A stretch of DNA of 64,000 bases from Ardenticatenaceae bacterium (GTDB taxonomy: Bacteria; Chloroflexota; Anaerolineae; Promineifilales; Promineifilaceae): contig JACKCD010000031.1 of assembly GCA_020634215.1 (NCBI GenBank), positions 1 through 64,000 of the forward strand, given 5' to 3'. The position numbers and the translations under genes are program-made. Of the stretch, positions 43,382 through 51,984 are shown one piece after another. The notes beneath the pieces are model-generated. The model searched no databases. It had not been told where the DNA came from and worked only from the letters and a program-made list of their open reading frames with translations. Within the stretch, counting starts at the first letter, position 1. Each line of letters begins with the position of its first letter.

Positions 43382-44158
43382 TTAGCCAAACCGTCCCGTA
43401 ATATACTGCTCCGTCATCTCGTTCTGTGGGTTGGTAAACAGCATATTGGTTGCGTTATACTCCACCAAATACCCCGCCCGATCCTCGTCCATATTAAAAA
43501 ACGCCGTATAGTCAGAAGCACGTGCCGCCTGCTGCATATTGTGGGTTACAATAATGATGGTGTAATTTTGCTTTAACTCCTGAATTAGTTCTTCAATTCG
43601 CAGCGTGGCTACGGGGTCTAGTGCCGAAGTGGGTTCATCCATAAGAATGATTTCTGGCTTAACGGCAATGGTGCGGGCAATGCACAACCGCTGCTGCTGC
43701 CCACCCGAAAGCGAGTAGCCGCTTTGGCTCAGCTTGTCCTTGACCTCATCCCACAGTGCCGCCTGCCGCAGCGACGACTCTACCAGTTCATCCATGTTGC
43801 CCTTGTAGCCGTTGATCCGCGCCCCCCAGGCTACATTTTCATAAATACTTTTAGCAAACGGGTTCGGTTTCTGAAACACCATACCAATACGCCGCCGAAT
43901 CTCTACCGGGTCAACGTCTTTGCCATAGATGTTGTTGCCGCGATACAGCACTTCGCCCTGCACACGGGCAACAAGCACCAGGTCATTCATGCGGTTGAAG
44001 GAGCGCAGGACGGTGCTTTTGCCACAGCCAGATGGGCCAATGAGGGCGGTAATTTTACGGGTGGGGAATTTGATGTTAATTCCCTTAACGGCGCGGAAAT
44101 GTGCATAGTAAACATCCATCTCCCGCGCTTCGATGGCGATCTCTCCATTTTTGTTCAT
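43382..44158 (-). CDS. pstB: PstB phosphate ABC transporter ATPase
   Basis: 258 residues from ATG 44158 (an in-frame ATG three codons earlier has no better ribosome site; the long form from 44236 is unlikely). Walker A IGPSGCGKSTVLRSFNRMND, Q-loop GMVFQKPNPFAKSIYENV, signature LSGGQQQRLCIARTIA, Walker B ILMDEPTSALDP and the H-loop in VTHNMQQAARASDY. All PstB hallmarks are present. It powers phosphate import through PstA and PstC. It lies 130 bases after pstA with a GCAAAGGCGCAAAG short repeat in between. Confidence 0.96.
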   Translation of the reverse strand: MNKNGEIAIEAREMDVYYAHFRAVKGINIKFPTRKITALIGPSGCGKSTVLRSFNRMNDLVLVARVQGEVLYRGNNIYGKDVDPVEIRRRIGMVFQKPNPFAKSIYENVAWGARINGYKGNMDELVESSLRQAALWDEVKDKLSQSGYSLSGGQQQRLCIARTIAVKPEIILMDEPTSALDPVATLRIEELIQELKQNYTIIIVTHNMQQAARASDYTAFFNMDEDRAGYLVEYNATNMLFTNPQNEMTEQYITGRFG

Positions 44159-44187
44159 TGTGTTCATCCTACCAGAATTAAAACGTT

Positions 44188-44238
44188 TCACGCAAAGGCG
44201 CAAAGATTTTCCCTTAGCGGCTTTGCGGCTTTGCATGC
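44188..44238. repeat. GCAAAGGCGCAAAG / CTTTGCGGCTTTGC short inverted repeat
   Basis: Lies between pstA and pstB. The two halves pair imperfectly. Related to sequences at 31145-31213 and 42497-42530. Confidence 0.65.
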
Positions 44239-44288
44239 CAAATTTTCTTATTTTGCGTGCAAGAATTTCATCGTCAAGGTGCTAAAAG

Positions 44289-45671
44289 TCAAGCGGTTTT
44301 GGTGGCATATCGGTTACGCATAACAACGGCCGTTGCGTTCAACGACAGCAGCAATATCAACAAAACCACAATGGCCGCTGCCGCAATGTTGCGGAATTCT
44401 GCCTGAGGCCGTGCCGTCCATTGGTAAATTTGAATGGGCAGCGTGGTAAATTTAGAAAATGGGCCGCTGGGGTCTAGAGTAATAAAGGTAGAGGCACCCA
44501 CCACAACCAGCGGAGCGGTCTCACCAATGGCGCGGGAAATTGCCAAAATGGTGCCGGTGAGAATGCCGGGCATGGCGCTGGGCAGCACGTGGTGCCAAAT
44601 GGTTTGCCATTGGGTGGCACCCAGGGCAAACCCGGCCTGCCTCAGCGAGCGCGGGACGGCGCGAATGGCTTCCTGCGCGTTGATGATGATGAGCGGCAAA
44701 ATGAGCAACCCCAGCGTCAGCCCGGCAGATAGAATGGTACGGCCGTTGGCCGTGGTGTCGTCGGTAATGACACCGAGTGCCGCGCCGCTGGTAAAGGTTT
44801 CCATTGCCCGCACAAAGATTGCCAACCCCAGCATCCCATAAATAATGGAAGGAACCCCAGCCAGATTGCTGATGTTGGTCTGGATGAGGCGGTTGAGCCG
44901 ATTGTCGGTGGCGTATTCTTCCAGGTAGATGGCGGCGCCCACGCCAACGGGGAAGGAAAAGACAATGGTGATGACCACCACCCACAGCGAGCCAAGGATG
45001 GCAGTGCGAACACCGGCAAATTCAGGGGTGCTGGATTGGGGGCTGACGATAAAATCGGCCGTTATCCAGGAGCGAAATTCCAAAACGGCCGTTGGATAAT
45101 CGGTACGAAGCTGCTCTTCAATGGCTCCACGGCGAAAGACGGAATCTACGAGTGACCAGCTTTGCACAACGTCGGGAGCAACAACGCGCTCTAACAGTAG
45201 TTCATAGACGTTGTTTTGGTCGCGGGGCTCTAGGGTACAGCCGGCCGGAGGCTCTGCCCCAGCACACACTTCGGCAAACAAAGCCGGGTCTTCAAAGGCA
45301 AATTGGTCGGCAAAAAAACGCTGATCGCGCTCCAGCCGCCGCCCCAGCCCGGTGGAGATGTGTTCGGCCAAGATGGCGACCAATGTCTCCTTGGGCAAAT
45401 CGGCCAAAGTTTCGGCGGTGTCGGCTCCGGGCAAAACGGCCGTTTTTGCCCCTTCCAACAATACCCTCGGATCCACCGTGTTTTGCACCGCCACCAGCCC
45501 AAACGACTGGTTCAAAATGTTGTACAGCAGTGCCAGCAGTGCCACAATCCCCACAATCGTTGAAAGCTGGAACAGCCAACGCCAGCGCAACCCCCGCCGA
45601 TGACGCTGGCTAATCTGCCTTTGTAACGCTTCCGCTTCCGGGTATCCCGTTTCTAGTTGTTGTACTGCCAT
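44289..45671 (-). CDS. pstA: PstA phosphate ABC transporter permease, with long N-terminal loop
   Basis: 460 residues, about 160 more than usual. The first helix (LFQLSTIVGIVALLALLYNI) is followed by an extracytoplasmic insertion of about 170 residues. The standard permease part comes next, with five helices (ILGSLWVVVITIVFSFPVGVGAA and so on) and the EAA-type loop QEAIRAVPRSLRQAGFALGA. Its start and the pstC stop overlap by one base, so they are translationally coupled. The extra loop would face the binding protein and has no obvious known fold. Confidence 0.93.
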   Translation of the reverse strand: MAVQQLETGYPEAEALQRQISQRHRRGLRWRWLFQLSTIVGIVALLALLYNILNQSFGLVAVQNTVDPRVLLEGAKTAVLPGADTAETLADLPKETLVAILAEHISTGLGRRLERDQRFFADQFAFEDPALFAEVCAGAEPPAGCTLEPRDQNNVYELLLERVVAPDVVQSWSLVDSVFRRGAIEEQLRTDYPTAVLEFRSWITADFIVSPQSSTPEFAGVRTAILGSLWVVVITIVFSFPVGVGAAIYLEEYATDNRLNRLIQTNISNLAGVPSIIYGMLGLAIFVRAMETFTSGAALGVITDDTTANGRTILSAGLTLGLLILPLIIINAQEAIRAVPRSLRQAGFALGATQWQTIWHHVLPSAMPGILTGTILAISRAIGETAPLVVVGASTFITLDPSGPFSKFTTLPIQIYQWTARPQAEFRNIAAAAIVVLLILLLSLNATAVVMRNRYATKTA

Positions 45672-46654
45672 TACTCATATACCTCCCGGAAACGCGCCAC
45701 AAAGCGGCGGCTCACTATGTTCAAAGCCAGCGTCATCAAAAACAGCAGCAGCCCAATGGCAAAAATACTGTTGTAGTCAATCGAGTCATAGCTCAAGTCG
45801 CCACCGCTGATGCGGACAATGTGGCCGGTCATCGTTTCGGCGGCTACAAAGGGGTTGAGGATAAAAGAAAACAGCCCATCCTCACCAATAATAAAGTTCT
45901 TTGGCCCGGCCCCGGCAGCAATGGCGACGACCATCGTCTCACCGACGGCGCGGGAAATAGCAACGACAAAGGCGGCAGTAATGCCCGACAAGGCCGACGG
46001 CACCACCACTTTGAGCGAGGTTTCCAGCTTGGTGGCACCCAGCCCAAAAGCGGCCTCGCGCAGCGAGTTGGGGACGGCGTGGAGTGCATCTTCGCTCATG
46101 GAGCTAACCAGGGGGATGATCAAAATGCCAACGACAATCCCGGCGGAGGCGGTATTGAAAATTTGCACGACGTTGTCGCCCAAAATGGAGCGCAGCAGCG
46201 GGGTCATGAAGGTGAGAGCAAAGTAACCGTAGACGACGGTGGGGATACCGGCCAGCACCTCAAGAATGGGTTTGAGGGTGTTGCGAGCACGGTCGGAGGC
46301 GTATTCACTGAGATAAACGGCCGTTGCCAACCCCACCGGCAATGCCACCACCATCGCCACTAAACTCGTCATCAGCGTCGCCAGCACCAGCGGCCAAATC
46401 CCAAAATTCCCAATCGCCGGCTGCCACTCCGTTCCCGTGAAAAACGCCAGCAATGATACCCCTTCCTTACCAAAAAAGAGCCACGCCTCCTTACCCAGTT
46501 CATACACAATCCCAATTGTCGTCAAAATGGAAATTGCTCCGCAAAGAAACAAAAACCCTTGAATCACTGTCTCACCCACTCGTGGCTTCTTCCGCAGTTC
46601 GCTTTGCTCAATACGCTCACCTGTCAGTGGAGCCGTCGGGTTCCGTGTTGCCAT
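45671..46654 (-). CDS. pstC: PstC phosphate ABC transporter permease
   Basis: 327 residues with six helices and the PstC loop ALHAVPNSLREAAFGLGATK. EYASDRARNTLKPILEVLAG is also typical. With PstA it forms the membrane channel for phosphate. A spacer of 176 bases with two hairpins separates it from pstS, which fits lower expression than the binding protein. Confidence 0.95.
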   Translation of the reverse strand: MATRNPTAPLTGERIEQSELRKKPRVGETVIQGFLFLCGAISILTTIGIVYELGKEAWLFFGKEGVSLLAFFTGTEWQPAIGNFGIWPLVLATLMTSLVAMVVALPVGLATAVYLSEYASDRARNTLKPILEVLAGIPTVVYGYFALTFMTPLLRSILGDNVVQIFNTASAGIVVGILIIPLVSSMSEDALHAVPNSLREAAFGLGATKLETSLKVVVPSALSGITAAFVVAISRAVGETMVVAIAAGAGPKNFIIGEDGLFSFILNPFVAAETMTGHIVRISGGDLSYDSIDYNSIFAIGLLLFLMTLALNIVSRRFVARFREVYE

Positions 46655-46735
46655 GATTATTCTCCCAAGTAAGCACTCAGTTGCGCCTACTCAATCAGTT
46701 CTGTTTCAGTAAAAATCAGCCCTGGGGAGAGATAA

Positions 46736-46766
46736 GTGACCGGCCTTTATGCGCATAACCGGTCAC
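46736..46766 (-). repeat. Hairpin in the pstS-pstC spacer
   Basis: Arms GTGACCGG (46736-46743) and CCGGTCAC (46759-46766) with a 15-base loop that itself holds TATGCGCATA. It may protect the 3' end of the pstS mRNA. Confidence 0.65.
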
Positions 46767-46784
46767 TCTCCCACAGAACTGATC

Positions 46785-46818
46785 AGAAAAACTGGCTTGT
46801 CTGTAACAACAAGCCAGT
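46785..46818 (-). terminator. Leaky intrinsic terminator after pstS
   Basis: On the - strand, ACTGGCTTGT (46809-46818) pairs with ACAAGCCAGT (46791-46800) around an eight-base loop and is followed by TTTTCTG. It comes 13 bases after the pstS stop and before pstC, the usual place for partial termination that gives more binding protein than permease. Confidence 0.75.
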
Positions 46819-46830
46819 CTGTTCAGCAAA

Positions 46831-48783
46831 TTATTGGTTGGCGTTGAGCCAATTTACCCGCGAAGTCCGCAAACTATCATCGCTCGCCGGGAAGTAACCT
46901 ACATCAACAATTTCGTCATTTACATAGGTCAGGAAGAAGTTGATATAAGCAGCCACCTGCGGTTTCTCCTGCATAATCTCAGCCGTGCTGTAAATAAACA
47001 GCGGGCGAGCCAAGGGATAGGAGCCATTGTCAACGTTCTCGGCCACAGGCTCAATACCCTCGATGTTGAGAATCTTCAGCGCGTCCTTGTTTTCCTGGTA
47101 GTAGGCGTAGCCAAAATAACCGATGGCAAACTCGCTGCCTTCCACCCCTTGCACCAGCACATTGTCGTCTTCGCTAAGCTGTAGGTTGCTGGCAGCCAGA
47201 ATGGGGGCTTCGTCCTCAGCAAACACCTCTTCCACAAAGTAGTCGAACGTACCACTGTCGGTGCCAGGGCTAAAGCGGAGGATGGGTTCGGCCGGCCATG
47301 CCGGGTTTACATCGGCCCATGTTTCAGCGGTGCTAAAGATGGCCGCCAATTCTTCCAGCGTCACGCTGTCCACAAACGTGTTGTTGGGGTTCACCACCAC
47401 CGCCAGCGCATCGGTGCCGACGCGGAATTCAATTGGCTCGCGGCCAATGGCCTGGCACGATTCAACCTCGCTGTCCTTGATGGCGCGGCTGGCATTTGAC
47501 ACGTCGGTTTCACCGGCTACACAGAACCGCTCAAACCCGGCACCACTACCGATGCTGTCAATGGTCACGTTGCCGCCAAATCCTTCATCCTGAAACCGTT
47601 CAGCCATCCGTTCAGCCAAGGGGAAAACGGTGGAACTGCCAGCAGACACCACATCGCCAGAAACGCTCAGCGGATCTACCATCGGCAGGGTTACGCCAGC
47701 ACTGGCAGCGGCGGGCATCTCCATCGCAACATTTTGGGCATTTGCCCATGCTTGTTTAGACGCATTCAACGCTTCATTGCTGGCCGGGAAGTAACCTACA
47801 TCAACAATTTCGTCATTTACATAGGTCAGGAAGAAGTTGATATAAGCAGCCACCTGCGGTTTCTCCTGCATAATCTCAGCCGTGCTGTAAATAAACAGCG
47901 GGCGAGCCAAGGGATAGGAGCCATTGTCAACGTTCTCGGCCACAGGCTCAATACCCTCAATGTGGAGAATCTTTAGCAGGTCTTTGTTTTCCTGGTAGTA
48001 GGCATAGCCAAAATAACCGATGGCAAATTCACTCCCTTCCACCCCTTGTACCAGCACATTGTCGTCTTCGCTAAGCTGTAGGTTGCTGGCGGCTAACAGA
48101 GGGGTCTCATCCTCAGCAAACACCTCTTCCACAAAGTAGTCGAACGTACCGCTGTCGGTGCCAGGGCTAAAGCGGAGGATGGGTTCGGCCGGCCATGCCG
48201 GGTTTACATCGGCCCATGTTTCAGCGGTGCTAAAGATGGCCGCCAATTCTTCCAGCGTCACGCTGTCCACAAACGTGTTGTTGGGGTTCACCACCACCGC
48301 TAGGGCATCGGTGCCGACGCGGAATTCGATGGGTTCACGGCCGATGGCTTGGCACGATTCAACCTCGCTGTCCTTGATGGCGCGGCTGGCATTTGACACG
48401 TCGGTTTCACCGGCTACACAGAACCGCTCAAACCCGGCACCACTACCGATGCTGTCAATGGTCACGTTGCCGCCAAATCCTTCATCCTGAAACCGTTCAG
48501 CCATCCGTTCAGCCAGGGGAAAAACGGTGGAACTGCCGGCCGACACCACATCACCAGAGACGCTCAGCGGGTCTACCATCGGCAGAGCCAACACTTCCAC
48601 TTGCTCAGTTACCGTTTCGGCAACTGTTTCAGTAACCGTCTCGACAACGGTTTCTGTTTCGGTAACGACACGGGTCACCTCAACTTCGACGGTTTCGGTA
48701 ACAACTTGTGGTTCTGCAGTACCACCACAGGCAGCGATAAATAGAGCAATCGCTACCAAAAGAGCCAAAATTTTCAATCGCAT
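46831..48783 (-). CDS. pstS: PstS phosphate-binding lipoprotein with two tandem binding domains
   Basis: 650 residues. A signal peptide with lipobox (LFIAACGG, Cys 19) precedes a Thr/Val/Glu-rich linker (VTETETVVETVTETVAETVT). Two nearly identical PstS domains of about 299 residues follow, each with AGSSTVFPLAERMAERFQDE, IGSGAGFERFCVAGETDVSN and FSPGTDSGTFDYFVEEVF (the Ser, Asp, Arg and Thr positions that hold phosphate). Single-domain PstS proteins are about 300-380 residues. The two copies are so alike at DNA level that the duplication is recent or under gene conversion. It is the first gene of the pst unit, with a Pho-box-like repeat array upstream and GGAG before the start. Confidence 0.95.
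   Translation of the reverse strand: MRLKILALLVAIALFIAACGGTAEPQVVTETVEVEVTRVVTETETVVETVTETVAETVTEQVEVLALPMVDPLSVSGDVVSAGSSTVFPLAERMAERFQDEGFGGNVTIDSIGSGAGFERFCVAGETDVSNASRAIKDSEVESCQAIGREPIEFRVGTDALAVVVNPNNTFVDSVTLEELAAIFSTAETWADVNPAWPAEPILRFSPGTDSGTFDYFVEEVFAEDETPLLAASNLQLSEDDNVLVQGVEGSEFAIGYFGYAYYQENKDLLKILHIEGIEPVAENVDNGSYPLARPLFIYSTAEIMQEKPQVAAYINFFLTYVNDEIVDVGYFPASNEALNASKQAWANAQNVAMEMPAAASAGVTLPMVDPLSVSGDVVSAGSSTVFPLAERMAERFQDEGFGGNVTIDSIGSGAGFERFCVAGETDVSNASRAIKDSEVESCQAIGREPIEFRVGTDALAVVVNPNNTFVDSVTLEELAAIFSTAETWADVNPAWPAEPILRFSPGTDSGTFDYFVEEVFAEDEAPILAASNLQLSEDDNVLVQGVEGSEFAIGYFGYAYYQENKDALKILNIEGIEPVAENVDNGSYPLARPLFIYSTAEIMQEKPQVAAYINFFLTYVNDEIVDVGYFPASDDSLRTSRVNWLNANQ
46885..48587 (-). 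repeat. 897-bp tandem duplication inside pstS
   Basis: About 46885-47690 and about 47782-48587 match almost base for base at an offset of 897 (299 codons); for example GATGGGTTCGGCCGGCC starts at 47281 and at 48178. Differences are mostly synonymous and few. The duplicated block carries no AACGGCCGTT copy. Confidence 0.93.
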
Positions 48784-48888
48784 TGTATTCTTCTCCAGAA
48801 TCCTAAATTTTTTACAGGCATCAAACCAATATGCCTATTTGCAATATGGAGAGTGTATTGTGCGATTTTTAACAAATGGGGAAGTATC

Positions 48889-48927
48889 GGTTAACGGTTT
48901 GCTATGGTTTTGTAAACATCTTGTTAA
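48889..48927 (-). promoter_or_regulatory. Pho-box-like array, four hexamers at 11-bp steps, upstream of pstS
   Basis: On the - strand: TTAACA (48927-48922), TTTACA (48916-48911), ATAGCA (48905-48900), TTAACC (48894-48889), each separated by exactly five bases. This is the layout of PhoP boxes in Bacillus (TTAACA-like, 11-bp period) and of the 11-bp direct repeats bound by PhoB. It ends about 105 bases before the pstS start codon, consistent with an activator site. Confidence 0.7.
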
Positions 48928-49333
48928 CGATGGGAGGGAAAAGTGGCAAAAGATTAAGGTTCTTCAGTACCTTATCGGTCAGATTCTTGTACACCGAGCA
49001 AGAATTTGAACCGCAGAGATGCTCTAAATTCAAGGCCTTTCAAATAACGATCGGAGCTTCTCGGAATGAGATTTCAGGCTGAGGTCACTGATAATGTTCC
49101 CGTCTATTTCGCAAGAACTTTGACATTTTCTGCTTGCCAACACGTGGATTGACTCGATTACGCCGCGTAGACAACGGCTGTCGCGCAATATCCCTTGGAG
49201 AGATAGGGATAGGTGGTCATGCACACAACCACCAATACCGCCAGCGACAAGTCGAGTTTACGCACTCGTTGTGCTTCTAGGACTTCGGCAGCAAGTGGCT
49301 CGGCAATAACGTTTGAAAGGTATTGGACTTAGG
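48928..49333. other. Gene-free region with a possible transposase remnant
   Basis: About 400 bases between the Pho box and the amidotransferase gene. On the - strand about 49155-49325 can be read VIAEPLAAEVLEAQRVRKL and then LSLAVLVVVCM before stops, which recalls the N-terminus of IS4-type transposases. Short, interrupted and therefore doubtful. No palindrome copy occurs here, unlike most gaps in the window. Confidence 0.3.
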
Positions 49334-50014
49334 CTACCCTTCCCTTTCTGCCACCAGCGCAAAAAAGTTTTGCAAAAAGCGCCGGCCGTCCAAGTTTTTC
49401 TCATCATATGCTTCCGGATGGAACTGGGTGCCAAAAAGGGGGAGCGACTGGTGTGCCAGCAGTTGAAGGGCGGTGATGTCGGTGGCTGCCAAGTTTTCAA
49501 ACCCTTCCGGCAGTTGCTTTACCTCCCAGTAATGCGCCTCAAACAAATTCATTTGCGGGGCTAACCCGGCAAACAGCGGGTGGGGGCGAAGCTGCTGCAC
49601 TGGGGTAAACCCCCACTCATGCGTCCGATTGCGCCACGACTCGTCATTCATATCCCCCGCTTCGGCCGGAATAATGGCTCCGACATTTACCCCAAACGTT
49701 TGCGCCATCATCTGGCAGCCGCCGCAAAAGCCCAGCGTAGGCTGCGCCCCTTCCCGAAACATCGCCCGCAGCCCGGCCAGATCCGCTTCGTCATAATGCT
49801 GAAACTCGGTTATGTTGCCACTCACCAGCACTGCCCGCACCTTTAGCTCCCGCAGCACCTCTGGATTTACGCGCTTATAGCGCATCACCAGACAATGATC
49901 GCCGCTAATTTCCTCCAGCCGGTATTTGACATTTAGCACTCGCTGCAAATGCACATCCCACTTATCCCCCATCTCCTTCACCCGATCATGCTCAATATCT
50001 ACGTAAACGATCAT
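49334..50014 (-). CDS. Class-I glutamine amidotransferase-like protein
   Basis: 226 residues from ATG 50014, with GGAGGT seven bases upstream (the longer frame from 50152 is a read-through of the previous gene's region). Nucleophile segment LGFCGGCQMMAQTFG and the His-Glu pair in GTQFHPEAYDEKN are in place, so the catalytic triad is complete. No synthetase domain is attached, and the partner may be encoded elsewhere. The start overlaps the stop of the cupin gene (ATGA), so the two proteins are made together. The product that receives ammonia is unknown; gamma-glutamyl hydrolase-like activity is another possibility. Confidence 0.8.
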   Translation of the reverse strand: MIVYVDIEHDRVKEMGDKWDVHLQRVLNVKYRLEEISGDHCLVMRYKRVNPEVLRELKVRAVLVSGNITEFQHYDEADLAGLRAMFREGAQPTLGFCGGCQMMAQTFGVNVGAIIPAEAGDMNDESWRNRTHEWGFTPVQQLRPHPLFAGLAPQMNLFEAHYWEVKQLPEGFENLAATDITALQLLAHQSLPLFGTQFHPEAYDEKNLDGRRFLQNFFALVAEREG

Positions 50015-50595
50015 TTTGCTACCTCCGATTTTTGCACCAGGTTGCCGCCACGCCACAGATAAAGTGCCAGCAGCGGCTCCGTTGTCGTTTGCATGGCGTG
50101 GGGCTGCCAGGGAGCGTGGTAAATGACAGAACCAGCCGGCCGTACCTGCCACCCTTCATCTCCTCGTCGCCAACGGCCGTTTCCCGTCAACGCCACATAC
50201 ACCTCTTCCGCCTCATGCCAATGCAGCGGATATTCAATCCCCGGCCCCAGCAGCAAAAAGCCACACGCCAACTGCTTGCTGGCAACTGGCCCCCGCAGCC
50301 CAATTAGCTCCGTCCAGCCATAATTTGCCAAAAAATCAGCCCCAAAATCGCTGACGGTGTAGGTTTGGCCCCAGGTGAGGAAAACGGCCGTTTCTACCAA
50401 CCTCCTCACCAACCCCCGCGCCTCCTCACTGGCTAACCCCACCGTCTGCGGCAGCCAACGTAGCACCGGCAGCGAATTTGGCATCAACTGACGATCAACC
50501 GTCCCAGCCTCCGGCCACAGTGCCAAAAACGGAGCCAATGGTTCCGCCGCCAATTGAGTCAAAAACTGCCTCATTTCTGCCACCAGGGACACCAT
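50011..50595 (-). CDS. Cupin protein resembling DMSP lyases (DddQ-type)
   Basis: 194 residues. A helical N-terminal half is followed by a cupin barrel with metal ligands in YPLHWHEAEEVYVALTGNG (His-x-His-x-x-Glu-x-Tyr) and a second motif APWQPHAMQT. This arrangement matches dimethylsulfoniopropionate lyases of the DddQ/DddW cupin family, although many relatives in non-marine bacteria act on other compounds. A Tyr and a Trp after the barrel (LYLWRGG) also fit. Translationally coupled to the amidotransferase gene. Calling it a true DMSP lyase would need enzymology; the fold call is firmer. Confidence 0.65.
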   Translation of the reverse strand: MVSLVAEMRQFLTQLAAEPLAPFLALWPEAGTVDRQLMPNSLPVLRWLPQTVGLASEEARGLVRRLVETAVFLTWGQTYTVSDFGADFLANYGWTELIGLRGPVASKQLACGFLLLGPGIEYPLHWHEAEEVYVALTGNGRWRRGDEGWQVRPAGSVIYHAPWQPHAMQTTTEPLLALYLWRGGNLVQKSEVAK

Positions 50596-50681
50596 CTAAA
50601 CGTCCATCCTCTGGTAAACAGGCCCCAACCTGTTCGCCTCTTTTTGCAGAAAACATCCATGCGCCCAAGCAAATAGCTCAG

Positions 50682-50687
50682 TATAAT
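50682..50687 (+). promoter_or_regulatory. -10 box TATAAT upstream of the aminotransferase gene
   Basis: Lies 33 bases before ATG 50721, leaving room for the GAAGGA ribosome binding site. No convincing -35 box at 16-18 bases was found. Confidence 0.4.
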
Positions 50688-50720
50688 CCCTCTATCTATC
50701 TTACTACGAAGGAAGTGACT

Positions 50721-51950
50721 ATGACCACGCTTGATCTTGATTTTGTTCGCCAACAGTTCCCTGCCTTTTCCGAACCCAACCTCCAGGGTTGGGCCTTTTT
50801 TGAGAACGCCGGAGGTTCCTACGCCTGCGGCCAGGTAATTGACAAACTCCATCGCTACTACCGCCAAACCAAGCTACAGCCCTACGGCGTTTACCCCGCC
50901 TCAGCCCGCGCCGGGCAAGAGATGGACGAATCATACCGCCGCTTGGCCGGTTATCTCAACGTAGAGGAAGACGAAGTACATTTTGGTCCCTCGACCTCGC
51001 AAAACACCTACGTGCTGGCTCCGGCCTTTCGCGGTGGCTGGGATGAAGGAGATGAAATTATCGTCACCAACCAAGACCACGAAGCTAACTCTGGGGCATG
51101 GCGGCGGCTGGAAAAAACGGGGATTGTGGTGCGTGAATGGCGCATTGACCCGGACAGCGGCGAGCTTGACCCAGCGCAGCTTGACAATTTGCTGAATGAC
51201 AAGACCCGCCTCGTTGTCTTTCCCCACTGCTCCAACGTTGTCGGCCACATCAACCCCGTGGCCGAAATTGCCGCCAAAGCCCACGCCGCCGGGGCATTGG
51301 TGGCGGTGGATGGGGTAGCCGCCGCGCCACACGGCCTCCCCGACATTCAGGCCATCGGTGCCGATGTCTATCTGTTTTCGCTGTACAAAACATTTGGCCC
51401 GCACCAGGGACTGGCGGTGGTGCGCCGCCACGTGATGGAACAGCTAACCAACCAGAGCCATTATTTTAACGCTGCTTATCCGCGCAAAAAGATTACCCCG
51501 GCTGGGCCGGATCATGCCCAAATTGCCTGTGCCTCGGGTATTGCTGACTATTTTGACGCGGTATACGCGCATCATTTTGCCGACGAGGTGGATGCGGCCG
51601 AACGGGGCCGCCGCCTGCACAAGCTGTTCCGCGAGGCGGAGCAGGCGCGATTGGCACCGCTGTTGGATTTTTTGAAGGCGCGGAGTGATGTAAGCCTGTT
51701 GGGGCCGGCCGACCCCATTGTGCGTGCTCCTACCGTTTCGATTCAGACTCATAAACGGCCGTCTTCTTTCATTGCCCGCGAACTGGCCGAACACAATATC
51801 ATGGCAAACAGCGGCGATTTCTACGCCGTTCGTCCACTGGAAGGAATGAACATCCCGCTTAACCCCGGCGTGCTGCGGATGTCGTTTGTCCACTACACCA
51901 CTGATGCGGAAGTAACCCAATTGATGGAAGCCTTGGATGCGGTATTGTAG
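50721..51950 (+). CDS. Class-V aminotransferase (cysteine desulfurase-like)
   Basis: 409 residues from ATG 50721 (GAAGGA upstream; the long frame from 50478 reads through the divergent cupin gene's region). PLP-binding Lys is K223 in YLFSLYKTFGPHQGL. TSQNTYVLAPAF and AVDGVAAAPHGLPDIQAIGA (cofactor Asp and His region) match the class-V/SufS-like fold. The mobile loop Cys used by true desulfurases was not located, so it may be a lyase or a desulfurase-like enzyme with another role. It stands alone between a divergent and a convergent gene. Confidence 0.85.
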   Translation: MTTLDLDFVRQQFPAFSEPNLQGWAFFENAGGSYACGQVIDKLHRYYRQTKLQPYGVYPASARAGQEMDESYRRLAGYLNVEEDEVHFGPSTSQNTYVLAPAFRGGWDEGDEIIVTNQDHEANSGAWRRLEKTGIVVREWRIDPDSGELDPAQLDNLLNDKTRLVVFPHCSNVVGHINPVAEIAAKAHAAGALVAVDGVAAAPHGLPDIQAIGADVYLFSLYKTFGPHQGLAVVRRHVMEQLTNQSHYFNAAYPRKKITPAGPDHAQIACASGIADYFDAVYAHHFADEVDAAERGRRLHKLFREAEQARLAPLLDFLKARSDVSLLGPADPIVRAPTVSIQTHKRPSSFIARELAEHNIMANSGDFYAVRPLEGMNIPLNPGVLRMSFVHYTTDAEVTQLMEALDAVL

Positions 51951-51984
51951 AGATGGTGCGTGGTGCGTCAAAATACGCACTACG

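Noticed and set aside
49030..49224. 64-residue frame on the - strand
   Set aside because: No ribosome binding site, and the better transposase-like reading of the area is in another frame.
50011..50595. Calling the cupin a DMSP lyase with a gene symbol
   Set aside because: Metal motif fits, but the family contains enzymes of other or unknown activity and no DMSP context is present.
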